NCBI GenBank assembly: GCA_003003725.1
Contig: PVWI01000021.1
Span: 1-37,443, forward strand
DNA: 37,443 nt
Reading direction: 5' to 3'
Source of the DNA: a filamentous cyanobacterium Phorm 6
GTDB taxonomy: Bacteria; Cyanobacteriota; Cyanobacteriia; Cyanobacteriales; Microcoleaceae
The stretch's first letter is position 1. The number at the start of each line of letters is the position of its first letter. Positions 25,159-33,100 of this stretch are shown here, piece by piece. The notes beneath the pieces are model-generated. The model was given only the letters and a program-made list of their open reading frames with translations. It made no database searches and had not been told where the DNA came from. The translations under genes were made by a program, and so were the position numbers.

Positions 25159-25811
25159 CGATCGTCCCTCCCATCGCCCGGTGCGGGTGCAATTGGTGCG
25201 TTGGATTCGCTAGCTATCCGCCAGCACAGCGCGCTTGCTAGTTCGTTTTGTTCGGCGCGACTGAGAGCTCGCACCGTGGGAAACCAAGGCTGCAAATGGG
25301 ATAAGTCATTGTTGACAGTGCCGGAGTACGCTTTGAACGGGTCGCTTTCCAAACAGACGAAGGTTCGCAAAACGTACAGTTCATCGAAGTTGAGTCCATC
25401 CAATCGGTTGATTAAGGATTCCAGGGAATATTTCCTGGGTGCCGTGTAGGGAACCGCGGCTTGTTCCCTTAGTTCCCACCAACTCATCACGTCGGCTCGT
25501 TCGGTGGAACACAGAATCTCGTGTTTCCGAACGCAGATGTAAACTGGCTGTCCATCTTCCTCTATCGGGTTGTCTCGGTCATCCAGCAGGCGACCGGTGA
25601 CGGTCTCCGAACGAACGTCGGTCACTTCGATGCGTCCCATTGTGGTGGTAACGCGGGGATTGGGTATTTCTACAAAGCTTGGCTGGGCGGGTTGCGATGG
25701 CTGCCCGTAATCTGCGAACATAGAGGAAATCTCCCGAAAGTGAGTGCCAAACCCCGCCCCAGAAGATTGCGAGTCAGAGGGGGCGGGGTTTGGTTTTGGA
25801 TGAATTTCCAC
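25155..25811 (-). CDS. Orphan protein of about 218 aa
   Basis: The frame could open at a TTG (25847), but GTG at 25811 has AGAAGGGG at RBS distance, so I choose it. After a Pro/Ser-rich N-terminus, the protein has GRIEVTDVRSETVTGRLLDD, a small beta-rich unit, then CVRKHEILCSTERADVMSWW and a helical end (YSLESLINRLDGLNFDELYV, LSRAEQNELASALCWRIASE). No family recognised. It is divergent from the RHH gene at 25943, with an inverted repeat between them. Confidence 0.55.
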   Translation of the reverse strand: MEIHPKPNPAPSDSQSSGAGFGTHFREISSMFADYGQPSQPAQPSFVEIPNPRVTTTMGRIEVTDVRSETVTGRLLDDRDNPIEEDGQPVYICVRKHEILCSTERADVMSWWELREQAAVPYTAPRKYSLESLINRLDGLNFDELYVLRTFVCLESDPFKAYSGTVNNDLSHLQPWFPTVRALSRAEQNELASALCWRIASESNAPIAPAPGDGRDDR

Positions 25812-25878
25812 ATTGTACCCCTTCTGAGTCCCTGTGTATACCCTCAAAGTAAACTATTGGGCATGAGGGAGAATCCTT

Positions 25879-25904
25879 AAGGACTTAGGAACCCCTAAAT
25901 CCTT
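25879..25904. promoter_or_regulatory. Inverted repeat between divergent genes, candidate RHH operator
   Basis: AAGGACTTAGG (25879-25889), 4-base spacer, CCTAAATCCTT (25894-25904): 11-bp arms with one mismatch. It lies between the divergent 218-aa and RHH genes with no T-run, so a protein-binding site is more likely than a terminator. Confidence 0.5.
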
Positions 25905-25942
25905 GTAGGATAAGCAGTATAGGAATTGTGGAAATATTGAAA

Positions 25943-26167
25943 ATGCCCGACATTGATGCTCCTAAAATGGTACGCATAGATTTTTCCGTGCCTGCTCCGC
26001 TTTTAGAGCAAATGCAAGAATTAGCTAAGGATGAGGGTTGGAAACCTGCCGAATTGCACCGGATGCTTTGGGTACTCGGGTTTGCAGCGTATACCGAACA
26101 GAGCAACAAACGCTTGGTAAATGATCGGCTTAGGGCAAACAAGGCTAAGGATAAACTCGATACCTGA
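25943..26167 (+). CDS. Small RHH-type DNA-binding protein
   Basis: About 74 aa from the ATG at 25943 (a GTG at 25928 would add five residues). The pattern KMVRIDFSVPAPLLEQMQEL, then AKDEGWKPAELHRMLWVLGF is a strand followed by two helices, as in ribbon-helix-helix regulators of plasmids and antitoxins. A Lys/Arg-rich tail follows. It probably binds the inverted repeat just upstream. No toxin gene follows; instead a truncated TnpB comes in on the opposite strand 29 bp downstream. Confidence 0.65.
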   Translation: MPDIDAPKMVRIDFSVPAPLLEQMQELAKDEGWKPAELHRMLWVLGFAAYTEQSNKRLVNDRLRANKAKDKLDT

Positions 26168-26195
26168 GCTGTTGAGGCAGTCAAAACGCCTCGAA

Positions 26196-26559
26196 CGACA
26201 GGAAATAGTTTTTTGGTGTTTTTTAGGTCGGCAAGTTGTATCGTTTGCCACTGTACATATCCGCCTTCAATGTTGGAGAAAACATCACCCTTCTTGGTCA
26301 AAGAATTGCCTGACTCATCCTTTTTTCTGCCGTCCCTAGTTTGCACCCTAGTTAAGGGAATATTTTGATAAATTTCCTCAATCGGGACTATCGAAACAAT
26401 CAATGGGCAGGCGTTGATAGGTGTTCTCGTGGCTTCCCACCACCTAAATCTTTCGCCGAGTCGGTAGTTGTACTGCCGACGGCAGAGTTCTAAATGAGCC
26501 ACAATAGTTGTTAGTTGGGCTTTTGTGGGTTTGAGGCGGTATTTGTACGTGAGTTGCAT
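26196..26559 (-). pseudogene. TnpB (IS200/IS605 family) N-terminal remnant
   Basis: MQLTYKYRLKPTKAQLTTIV, LELCRRQYNYRLGERFRWWE and LADLKNTKKLFP are the start of a TnpB protein, the RNA-guided nuclease of IS605-type elements. A good RBS (AAGGAAGTT) precedes the ATG at 26559. Homology stops at about 26196 after 121 residues; the frame then runs antisense through the RHH gene, so the RuvC and zinc-finger parts are lost. No TnpA or end structures are evident. Confidence 0.8.
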
Positions 26560-26567
26560 TTTTTAAC

Positions 26568-26953
26568 TTCCTTTTTTCGACCTACCTTAATGTACCATTT
26601 CTTTTGATTTAATGTTTAGAAATTACATCAAAATTCAAGGTACTCGCAATGTCTAATTGTCGGTTTCCGTCCGCGACACCCGACGCTTCTGGACATCCCT
26701 ACGGTAATTTATTCGGGGTACTTCGCGCAGCGCTCAGATTAATCCCCTCTAAATATACCGAGGGACTTCCCGGCTGGTTGTTAAAGGTATTCGTTACTGT
26801 TAGAAAGCTGCCAAGCATCGAGAAAATTACTAAATAAATTGCTTTATCCCTCCAAGTCAATCGCTTCATGGGCTAACTCCGCGTTTGCTACACTATGGGT
26901 GTTTTGTACCCATGCCGGGGCTGTAATATTGATACTTTCCCGGCATAGGTTAT
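26568..26953. other. Gene-free stretch with overlapping hairpins
   Basis: No supported gene; a 62-aa plus-strand open frame (26649-26837) may be IS605 element end sequence. At 26895-26946 two hairpins compete for the middle strand: ATGGGT...ACCCAT (26895-26900, 26908-26913) and ATGCCGGG...CCCGGCAT (26912-26919, 26939-26946). The second lies just after the 210-aa gene and may end its transcript. Confidence 0.45.
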
Positions 26954-27586
26954 TTAGTTATTCTCTGATTGCTGTTGGTGTTCCTTAGCTTCCGAGATTC
27001 TACGTTTGAGAGTGTCTAATGCCATTATCGCTGTCCAATTACCCCGATTAGCTAATTGGATATATTGCTGTATCAATTCTTCGGTGATTTGTTGGTCTAG
27101 CCACTGCACCAATTCTGTGGTTGCGAGGCGCGCTTGGGGATTGGTGTTGCCGAACATCTCGAACATTCCCAAACGCTGCATTTGCTCTAAGGTCATACTT
27201 TCCACCGCTTTCACGGCTTCTTCAAACTCTTGGGCGGTCAACTGGGACGGCTCATGGGGATGCTGCTGTAACAGGAAATAATCGATTTCTTTGTACGCGC
27301 CGACATACATTTTATGGCGAACAGTGTCGCATAAAATTGCGTGTTCGGGCAATTCATCATCAGAGCCTAAGTTGTAAGATTTTAAGTGGATTGCGAGAGT
27401 TATATGTTCTATCAGTGGCGCATACACGGCGTAGTAGCTAAATGTAGCCATTGCTCTGCCATTACTCCATGTGGCTTTGCTTCCTTGGTAATAAAGAGCA
27501 AAGTATTGAGTGTTGTTGACTCCCACCATCCCCGGTAACATGGGTGGCATCGCTACGGGTAATTCGATGAAGTGTGTTCCTAACAT
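26954..27586 (-). CDS. Orphan protein of 210 aa
   Basis: A very good RBS, AAGGAGGAATC, precedes the ATG at 27586. The protein has an aromatic-rich N-terminal half (YFALYYQGSKATWSNGRAMA, MATFSYYAVYAPLIEHITLA), then an acidic helical part (LTAQEFEEAVKAVESMTLEQ) and a Gln-rich end. It resembles cyanobacterial proteins of unknown function; I cannot name a domain. The RBS suggests fair expression. Confidence 0.6.
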   Translation of the reverse strand: MLGTHFIELPVAMPPMLPGMVGVNNTQYFALYYQGSKATWSNGRAMATFSYYAVYAPLIEHITLAIHLKSYNLGSDDELPEHAILCDTVRHKMYVGAYKEIDYFLLQQHPHEPSQLTAQEFEEAVKAVESMTLEQMQRLGMFEMFGNTNPQARLATTELVQWLDQQITEELIQQYIQLANRGNWTAIMALDTLKRRISEAKEHQQQSENN

Positions 27587-27693
27587 GATTCCTCCTTGTT
27601 CAAGTAAAAGGGTATGGAAACGCTGGTTTTTTGCCCTTTCGTGTATTTAATATCTACCGTTGTTTCAGTCAATGCTCAACAACGAATTGCTCT

Positions 27694-28014
27694 TTATTTT
27701 GTTGTTAGTTCATTTGAGTTACCTCCCAGATGTCGGGGTATTTTAAATGTTTTAATCCAGTGGGCATCAACACGAACCATCATTTCTGATGAATCATTTT
27801 TGATGGCATTCAGCCAAGGATTTTTCGCATCTCTCAGAATAAACTCTACTTTAATAGACTGCACGAACACTTCAGGCGGAACCCGACTAGCTTCAATCCA
27901 TACCCCATCATCAAACGGGTTGATTGGATAAATCATTTTTTTGAAGTTATACACATTGTCGTGATAGCAGTAGGGATACTCATAGCGCGATACCATCCGA
28001 TTGGAATGAGACAT
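27694..28014 (-). CDS. Orphan protein of 106 aa
   Basis: MSHSNRMVSRYEYPYCYHDN, then YPINPFDDGVWIEASRVPPE and VQSIKVEFILRDAKNPWLNA. The mixed aromatic and beta-like pattern looks coding, and a purine-rich GAAGAGAAAG stands upstream. No family recognised. It belongs to a run of minus-strand small genes from 29572 to 26954. Confidence 0.5.
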   Translation of the reverse strand: MSHSNRMVSRYEYPYCYHDNVYNFKKMIYPINPFDDGVWIEASRVPPEVFVQSIKVEFILRDAKNPWLNAIKNDSSEMMVRVDAHWIKTFKIPRHLGGNSNELTTK

Positions 28015-28086
28015 GGGATTGTACTTTCTCTTCGGAGAAAATCTGCATATTTTATGACTCCATTAATCCAAGAGTGTAATAGTTAT

Positions 28087-28326
28087 CTAACAATCAATCG
28101 AAAGAAAACAGCCGTTAGATTGATCAGCCAAAGTTATCTTTAGTTCAAGCCCTTCTGTTCTCAAAACTTTTTCTGCCTCATCCAACAGCTCAAAAGAGTT
28201 GAACCAAACTTGAATGATGCCCTCCAGTTTATGATGCTTTAAGGTGTATCCTCGTTCGTGATGGGAAGGGTGACGGCATCTCACGAAGCAAGCCGTTCTG
28301 AGAAATGTGTGAATGTTTCTGGTCAT
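28087..28326 (-). CDS. Orphan protein of 79 aa
   Basis: Follows the 139-aa gene by 14 bp on the same strand. Contains HKLEGIIQVWFNSFELLDEA, then EKVLRTEGLELKITLADQSN, which reads as a small alpha-beta unit. The N-terminal 25 residues (Cys/His/Arg-rich) are less convincing, and an in-frame start further in cannot be excluded. No function recognised. Confidence 0.45.
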   Translation of the reverse strand: MTRNIHTFLRTACFVRCRHPSHHERGYTLKHHKLEGIIQVWFNSFELLDEAEKVLRTEGLELKITLADQSNGCFLSIDC

Positions 28327-28340
28327 TTTTATGTGTTCTG

Positions 28341-28760
28341 TTATTCAAATAGGATGAGAGCGCTGCTTTCTTGGCGTTTCCCGTAGTCTGGGTCTACCTG
28401 CTTTCTCAACGCTTCAAACTCATCAAATAACTCACTCCGAACGTACTTGGTGTTGTTTCTAGAGCTTAGTTTGTAATAGGCGTGTTGCCATTCTGCAAAG
28501 GCATTCAATGATGCGCTGCTGTGCAGCAACCAATCGCAGTTGTTGAGGTGCTTGAACCCCCACTTTTCATCAGTCCATTCGGTGTTCGCATTATCCTTGC
28601 TATGCCAGCAAAGATACACCGCATCTGGGAATCCTTTGAGTAGCACTATTTCGTACAAATTCCAAGCTTCTGTGTAACGGTAGCAACTTTCTTCGTTGAT
28701 GCACTCTCCGCCTTCATCTAAACCCATTTGAGTACAATCTAACCCTAAACAGCAGTGCAT
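28341..28760 (-). CDS. Orphan protein of 139 aa
   Basis: RBS AGAGG sits six bases before the ATG. The sequence is rich in Trp, Tyr and Cys (MHCCLGLDCTQMGLDEGGEC, YRYTEAWNLYEIVLLKGFPD, NTEWTDEKWGFKHLNNCDWL). Four cysteines fall in the first 26 residues. It probably forms a transcription unit with the 79-aa gene downstream. No family recognised. Confidence 0.55.
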   Translation of the reverse strand: MHCCLGLDCTQMGLDEGGECINEESCYRYTEAWNLYEIVLLKGFPDAVYLCWHSKDNANTEWTDEKWGFKHLNNCDWLLHSSASLNAFAEWQHAYYKLSSRNNTKYVRSELFDEFEALRKQVDPDYGKRQESSALILFE

Positions 28761-28836
28761 TGTGTACCTCTAACTTACTATTTTTTCTACACTAGCGACA
28801 GCTATCTTATTAAAATTCCTTTTGTTTTGAGGTTAA

Positions 28837-28887
28837 CATTAAGCAGAAAAGAGTCCTTTGTAAAAAGTGATTATTTCCTGCTTAATG
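28837..28887. terminator. Hairpin-forming inverted repeat
   Basis: CATTAAGCAG (28837-28846) and CTGCTTAATG (28878-28887), a perfect 10-bp stem with a 31-base loop containing poly-A/T stretches. It lies between two minus-strand genes and may be a terminator for the upstream one or a binding site. Confidence 0.4.
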
Positions 28888-28903
28888 GCAATCTATAGAA
28901 CTC

Positions 28904-29068
28904 TCAAATGAGTTTCGCGTTCTCCGAATTATGCAACTTTCTGAGCGAGGTTGCTAGTAATTGAGTGCAAATAACATCCAATAAGGACGTATTGGGCGTA
29001 TTAGCCGTAGATTCACTCGATGTGACAGGTTCTTGAGATGCGGGTAATTGTGTATTCTTTCTGGGCAT
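28904..29068 (-). CDS. Small protein of 54 aa
   Basis: MPRKNTQLPASQEPVTSSES, a Ser/Thr-rich linker, then SLLDVICTQLLATSLRKLHN: a disordered N-terminal half and one amphipathic helix. It fills an otherwise empty gap between same-strand genes. The RBS is weak. Such short plasmid peptides can be real regulators, but support is limited to its composition and place. Confidence 0.35.
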   Translation of the reverse strand: MPRKNTQLPASQEPVTSSESTANTPNTSLLDVICTQLLATSLRKLHNSENAKLI

Positions 29069-29236
29069 GATGTTCTCGCAATTGTTCTAATTGTGATTTA
29101 CACCCATTGCGATAGCCATTGTGTTTGAGTTATTTTAGTTATTAATTTTATCAATTATTAGCTATTAGTAAGACGTTATTATTATAATATTTTAAATAAG
29201 GAAGTTGCCCCAAGCGCAAACTTGAGGCATGATAGA

Positions 29237-29572
29237 TTAGATCCTGCTCGCAATAATCAGATTTGTCGCGACTAATTGAAACTGAGCTTCGGTCAACCCT
29301 ATTGTTTCACCATCATCCGTACAGGCAGTAGCAATCACTTGACCGCAAAGTGCAATACTGCGACGGGTAATGCAGGTTAAGGGCAATTCCTTGTATAAGA
29401 ATTCCTCATCACAGATTAGGTCTATCGCGGGATCTGGAAATTGATTCGGGACATATTCTATGAACGCAGGTTCACCTGCAATGCCCACTCGGTTTTGCAA
29501 ATCTGCCAGTTCCAACTTTTCTTCTACTTCCAGCCGGTGGATTCCTGTTGAATTAATCAAAGCGTAGAGCAT
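29237..29572 (-). CDS. DUF3846-like protein of 111 aa
   Basis: The pattern MLYALINSTGIHRLEVEEKL, LADLQNRVGIAGEPAFIEYV, DLICDEEFLYKELPLTCITR, SIALCGQVIATA resembles DUF3846, small phage and plasmid proteins built of a repeated strand-helix unit with LQ..VGG.IE and N/D-EE motifs. RBS GGGAGTAAGCT precedes the ATG. Function of the family is unknown. The match is by eye and moderate. Confidence 0.55.
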   Translation of the reverse strand: MLYALINSTGIHRLEVEEKLELADLQNRVGIAGEPAFIEYVPNQFPDPAIDLICDEEFLYKELPLTCITRRSIALCGQVIATACTDDGETIGLTEAQFQLVATNLIIASRI

Positions 29573-30059
29573 AGCTTACTCCCTATTTTTTACACCCTAG
29601 CGGTAGCCCTTTAATTTAAATTATTTGTATATTTAAAATTACTCTTGATATTAAGTTGATTTAGTATGACCTCTGCTTACCACCTAACTCGCCCAACTCT
29701 GGTGGTTAGTGCTATCACGCCCGCGATCGGCAAATCATGCGGGTATTGCTTACAGCGATGGCGTAATTACCAAGTGGGGTACGTTCGATAAGTGCTACTC
29801 CCACACCGAACTCAAACACTTTATTGAAGATACTTTGGGCGTACCTGCTCGGTATCTCACTCACAATACCTACACCGTTTCTCACAACTCTAAAGCTCTT
29901 TCCCTGATAATCCACCCAAGATTTTTTCCTTGAAAGGCAGTCTGTACCCCGCCATTTGGAGGGGGCTATTTTAATTATCCAAAACCACCGGATTTGGTGA
30001 GGTCAGACTTAAACTGAAGCCAATACTATTATTTTATAACGTAATAAAAGCCAGCATTT
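29573..30059. other. Region before the ParM-like operon
   Basis: Apart from the doubtful frame at 29709-29933 there is no gene. The 30 bases before the ParM-like ATG are AT-rich. The operon promoter should lie here, but I see no clear -35/-10 pair. Confidence 0.4.
29666..29933 (+). pseudogene. Possible frameshifted small gene
   Basis: An ATG at 29666 opens a frame with TRPTLVVSAITPAIGKS that stops at about 29791. From about 29733 another frame takes over with GIAYSDGVITKWGTFDKCYS, then HTELKHFIEDTLGVPARYLT, clearly protein-like. The second frame has only a GTG (29709) as start and no RBS. Either the downstream frame alone is a small gene, or one gene has shifted frame between 29725 and 29740. 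Confidence 0.4.
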
Positions 30060-31748
30060 ATGAAGAAAAAACCATCAATACCAGATGCGATTCTGGCTAT
30101 AGATTTTGGCGGCTTATCTACTAGAGTTTTCTGCCAAAGCTCGCAAGCAGGCAGTAAAGCAAGCTCCTTTGTAATGGAATCGCAGGTGGGGCCAGTGAGC
30201 CAAGACATAGCCAATTGTTTCACACAACCCAACCTCGCATCAGCATCTCCCGAAAATATTGCTTGGGTGGCAATTGGCAATGAGTGCCGAGCCGTTGGCT
30301 ACCTAGCAGCAGCGCAATTCAATGCTCATATCGGTTTGGCAGGACTGAAGTACAGTAGCGCTTTGTACAAAGCTCTAGCAGCTTTGTGGGTAGTGTCGCG
30401 GAAGTTAAATTTAGGCAATCAATTCAGCGCTGCGATCTCCGTTTTCTTGCCCCCAGGCGAATTTAATGACTCCAAGCAATTTTTTGAGCTATTAAGTCAA
30501 TACTCTGCTTCATTTGATACGCCCACCGGCAAGCTATCCGTCACCCTGGACAAAACCCAAGCTTTGCAAGAAGGCGGCGGCATTGCTTTGATCCACAACA
30601 GCAATTTAGGTTCAGCCTTCAAGCAGCGGGTAACTGCCTTTGTGATGGTAGGATTTCGCAATGCTTCGGTAATAGTTTCGGCACGCGGTGCTGTCGGTAA
30701 AGGCAAAACTTCAGACTTAGGAATGGTAAGGTTGGTGGATCTAGTTCAAGAGCGAACCTCTAACTACGATGCTCCCCGTTTGGCTTTATCGATCGCTTCT
30801 TCAGGTGTAAGCTACAACCGCCCTTACTTTTACCGAATTGCTCGAAATCGAGAGGATGCAGCGAAAGATCGAGAAGTTGACCAATTGATTGAAGCAGTCA
30901 AGCTGTCTCGCTTTGACTACGCTCGAATGCTATCTCATTGGATTAATGAAGTGCTGCCGCCCGATTTAGATGAAATTGTATTTTGCGGGGGTACTTCTGA
31001 ATATATGAAGCCAGAACTGCGAAATCAGTTTTCTCATTATTCGCTGTCTTGGCACGCAGGTATAACAGTGCCAAAAACGCTCGATCCTGATGGTTTAGGT
31101 TGTCGCATAGCTGATGTTTACGGACTATTTTCTTACTTCAAATCTCAGTTTGAGGTACTGAGGCAAAGGTCTGTTGCGACAACTTCTCAGAGGGCAGAAG
31201 ATACAACTTCCTGTTCAGGAGATGCTCCAGTCCCCACGACTGATATACAGAGTGTAAAAGAAGGTGCTGAACAATCTACCAAGCCAAAATCTGAACAATC
31301 TACCAAGCCAAAATCTGAACAATCTACTAACCCAGAATCTGAACAACCTACTCACCCAAAATCCGAGCAACCTACTAAATTAAAACTTGAGCAATTTACT
31401 CACGCTAAATCCGAGCAATCTACTGAACAAAAATTTGAGGAATCTACTGAACAAAAGACTGAAGATATTACTGAACCAAAAATTGAAGAACCCGCTGAAC
31501 AAAAAATTGAGGAACCCAGTGAACCAAACACTGAAGATATTACTGAACAAAACAGTGAAATTTGCGCTCAACAAAAGGCTGATTCAAGTATCAAAGATAG
31601 CTGCTTAGATGATTCTAATAAATTGAGTGATGAGTCGTCGTCGAATACAGAACCTTCATTAGAGGAATCAGAAGCAAACTTAGATGCAGCTCTCTTATTG
31701 GGAGGGCCCTACCGAGGTGCTGGAAAGAAGGTGAGGAATTATGCCTAG
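30060..31748 (+). CDS. ParM/StbA-like plasmid segregation actin with a repeat tail
   Basis: A 562-aa protein. The actin-fold phosphate-1 loop is AIDFGGLSTRVF (about residues 13-24), and the adenosine motif is IVFCGGTSEYMKPEL (about 306-320). Between them lies an otherwise ParM-like core with VAIGNECRAVG and FMVGFRN-type strands. Residues 404-507 are 13 eight-residue repeats of the form EQSTKPKS, followed by an acidic stretch and a basic end (GPYRGAGKKVRNYA). ParM-like proteins polymerise with ATP to push plasmid copies apart. It heads an operon with a small companion (8-bp overlap) and a ParA-like ATPase. No strong RBS is seen at the ATG. Confidence 0.85.
   Translation: MKKKPSIPDAILAIDFGGLSTRVFCQSSQAGSKASSFVMESQVGPVSQDIANCFTQPNLASASPENIAWVAIGNECRAVGYLAAAQFNAHIGLAGLKYSSALYKALAALWVVSRKLNLGNQFSAAISVFLPPGEFNDSKQFFELLSQYSASFDTPTGKLSVTLDKTQALQEGGGIALIHNSNLGSAFKQRVTAFVMVGFRNASVIVSARGAVGKGKTSDLGMVRLVDLVQERTSNYDAPRLALSIASSGVSYNRPYFYRIARNREDAAKDREVDQLIEAVKLSRFDYARMLSHWINEVLPPDLDEIVFCGGTSEYMKPELRNQFSHYSLSWHAGITVPKTLDPDGLGCRIADVYGLFSYFKSQFEVLRQRSVATTSQRAEDTTSCSGDAPVPTTDIQSVKEGAEQSTKPKSEQSTKPKSEQSTNPESEQPTHPKSEQPTKLKLEQFTHAKSEQSTEQKFEESTEQKTEDITEPKIEEPAEQKIEEPSEPNTEDITEQNSEICAQQKADSSIKDSCLDDSNKLSDESSSNTEPSLEESEANLDAALLLGGPYRGAGKKVRNYA
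31269..31580 (+). repeat. Thirteen 24-bp coding repeats in the ParM-like gene
   Basis: Units of exactly 24 bp starting at 31269. The first two are identical (GAACAATCTACCAAGCCAAA plus ATCT) and later ones diverge progressively. They encode an octapeptide, (E)QSTxPKSE-like, rich in Glu, Thr, Pro and Lys, so a flexible tail. The gradient from identical to diverged suggests recent growth at the 5' end. Confidence 0.9.
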
Positions 31749-32253
31749 AAAACGTTACAAAGAATTTTGCTGGCGCTGTCAAGTTTTGCCAGATTCCGAA
31801 GACGCTATCTTGCTATCTTACCTGCAAAATCATCCTTTTTTTAGTTTCCAGGAAACGATTTTACCTCTAATTAAAGCGCGGTGGCTGTTAGTATCATTAC
31901 GCAATAGCGGTAGTCATTCTAGTACAGACTTAGAGTATTTGAGGCGAGAAAGCATTAATTTTTTGCTCAGGCAGATAGATGAAGTTTGCCGAGATGCGGG
32001 ATTTAACTGTACCGAGTTAGGAGTAATTGCCCCTGGTATTTCTTCGGGTTTAATTCCTTTAGCTACTTTCCCTCACTTATCGAATTCAGGTGCATCTATT
32101 GCTACGGAATTAACTGCCCCTGAGAGTTCAAATCCCGCAAGTTTGCCCGAAGAAAAAGAACCAGAGGAATTTTCGGGAGAAGTTGAGTTTGAAAACAGCG
32201 CATTTAACTTAGCTGGTTTCGATCCGGCAATGGTCGGGCCTAGCTTTAGTTAA
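31741..32253 (+). CDS. Small companion of the ParM-like ATPase, possible ParR-type adaptor
   Basis: A 170-aa protein whose ATG overlaps the ParM-like stop by 8 bp, with RBS GTGAGGAATT. It starts MPRKRYKEFCWRCQVLPDSE, with a basic arm and a C-x-x-C pair, then helical IKARWLLVSLRNSGSHSSTD and INFLLRQIDEVCRDAGFNC. The second half is acidic and disordered. Position directly after a ParM-like gene suggests the DNA-binding adaptor linking filament to plasmid. I do not see a clear RHH fold, so the role is inferred from synteny. Confidence 0.6.
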   Translation: MPRKRYKEFCWRCQVLPDSEDAILLSYLQNHPFFSFQETILPLIKARWLLVSLRNSGSHSSTDLEYLRRESINFLLRQIDEVCRDAGFNCTELGVIAPGISSGLIPLATFPHLSNSGASIATELTAPESSNPASLPEEKEPEEFSGEVEFENSAFNLAGFDPAMVGPSFS

Positions 32254-32302
32254 AAATTATTAAGTCTTGAATAGACATCGACATCCAGCAAGGAGGAATG
32301 AA

Positions 32303-33100
32303 ATGACTAACATGATTCACTTGGTTGACGGCGAGAAAGGTGGCGTTGGCAAGTCGATGCTAACTCGAATTCTGGTTGAATTCAATCAGAAGTATGAACT
32401 GCTGTACACGTTAATTGATGGTGATTTTCAAAATCCTGACGTGCAGCAGCGCTATCCTGAACACAATGCAAAAATCGTAGCTTTAGTTGAAGATGAAGAG
32501 AAGTTTTTCGAGATCGATATTATTTTTGAAACAGCAGTAGAAACTCCTGTAATTGTCAATTTACCTGCTCGGGTTTACAGCATTATCAACAAATGGATTG
32601 ACGAAGCTAATTTAACCTCTCCTGATTTTAAAGAGCAGTCAGGAGTTGATGTATGCAAGTGGTTTATTTGCGGCGGCACGACGGACAGTATTGAAATGTT
32701 TATTGACTCTTTCAACTACTTTGAAGGTCAGCTCAATCACATTTTTGTCCGCAATTTTGGAGTTTGCAAAGATTGGTCGCACGTACAAAGCCATAAGGAA
32801 ATGAACAAGCTCATTAATAATTACCGAATTCCTGTGGTAGATTTGCCTGCTCTGAGTGCAAGAGAGCGCAAGTTTATTGATACGAAGCGGTTGTCATTTT
32901 CTCAAGCAATGAAACACTCTGAATTCTTCTTGATTAGTCAGCAGCGATTGCATACTTTTCTGGAAGACTGTTTCCGTCTGATAGAAGATGTAGGTTTGTT
33001 TAACAACGCACCCAATCGCAATAAAAAAGAAGTCATCGCGCCCTATGAACAAAAAAAAAATGAGGAAATGCAGATAGAAAATGAGCAGCAAAATGAGTAA
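32303..33100 (+). CDS. ParA-like P-loop ATPase (MinD/ParA superfamily)
   Basis: I choose the ATG at 32303 because AGGAGG lies six bases upstream; the frame opens earlier at 32267 without an RBS. The deviant Walker A is GEKGGVGKS (residues 10-18; Ser replaces the usual Thr). LIDGDFQNPD (about 41-50) is the switch/Walker A' region of this superfamily. The rest is diverged, and a classic D-x-P Walker B is not obvious. It resembles cyanobacterial plasmid ATPases placed after ParM-like genes. The C-terminus is Lys/Glu/Gln-rich, and a run of ten A near 33051 could slip. A segregation role is likely by context. Confidence 0.8.
   Translation: MTNMIHLVDGEKGGVGKSMLTRILVEFNQKYELLYTLIDGDFQNPDVQQRYPEHNAKIVALVEDEEKFFEIDIIFETAVETPVIVNLPARVYSIINKWIDEANLTSPDFKEQSGVDVCKWFICGGTTDSIEMFIDSFNYFEGQLNHIFVRNFGVCKDWSHVQSHKEMNKLINNYRIPVVDLPALSARERKFIDTKRLSFSQAMKHSEFFLISQQRLHTFLEDCFRLIEDVGLFNNAPNRNKKEVIAPYEQKKNEEMQIENEQQNE

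Noticed and set aside
26649-26837. 62-aa plus-strand ORF
   Set aside because: No RBS and it probably lies in IS605-type end sequence.
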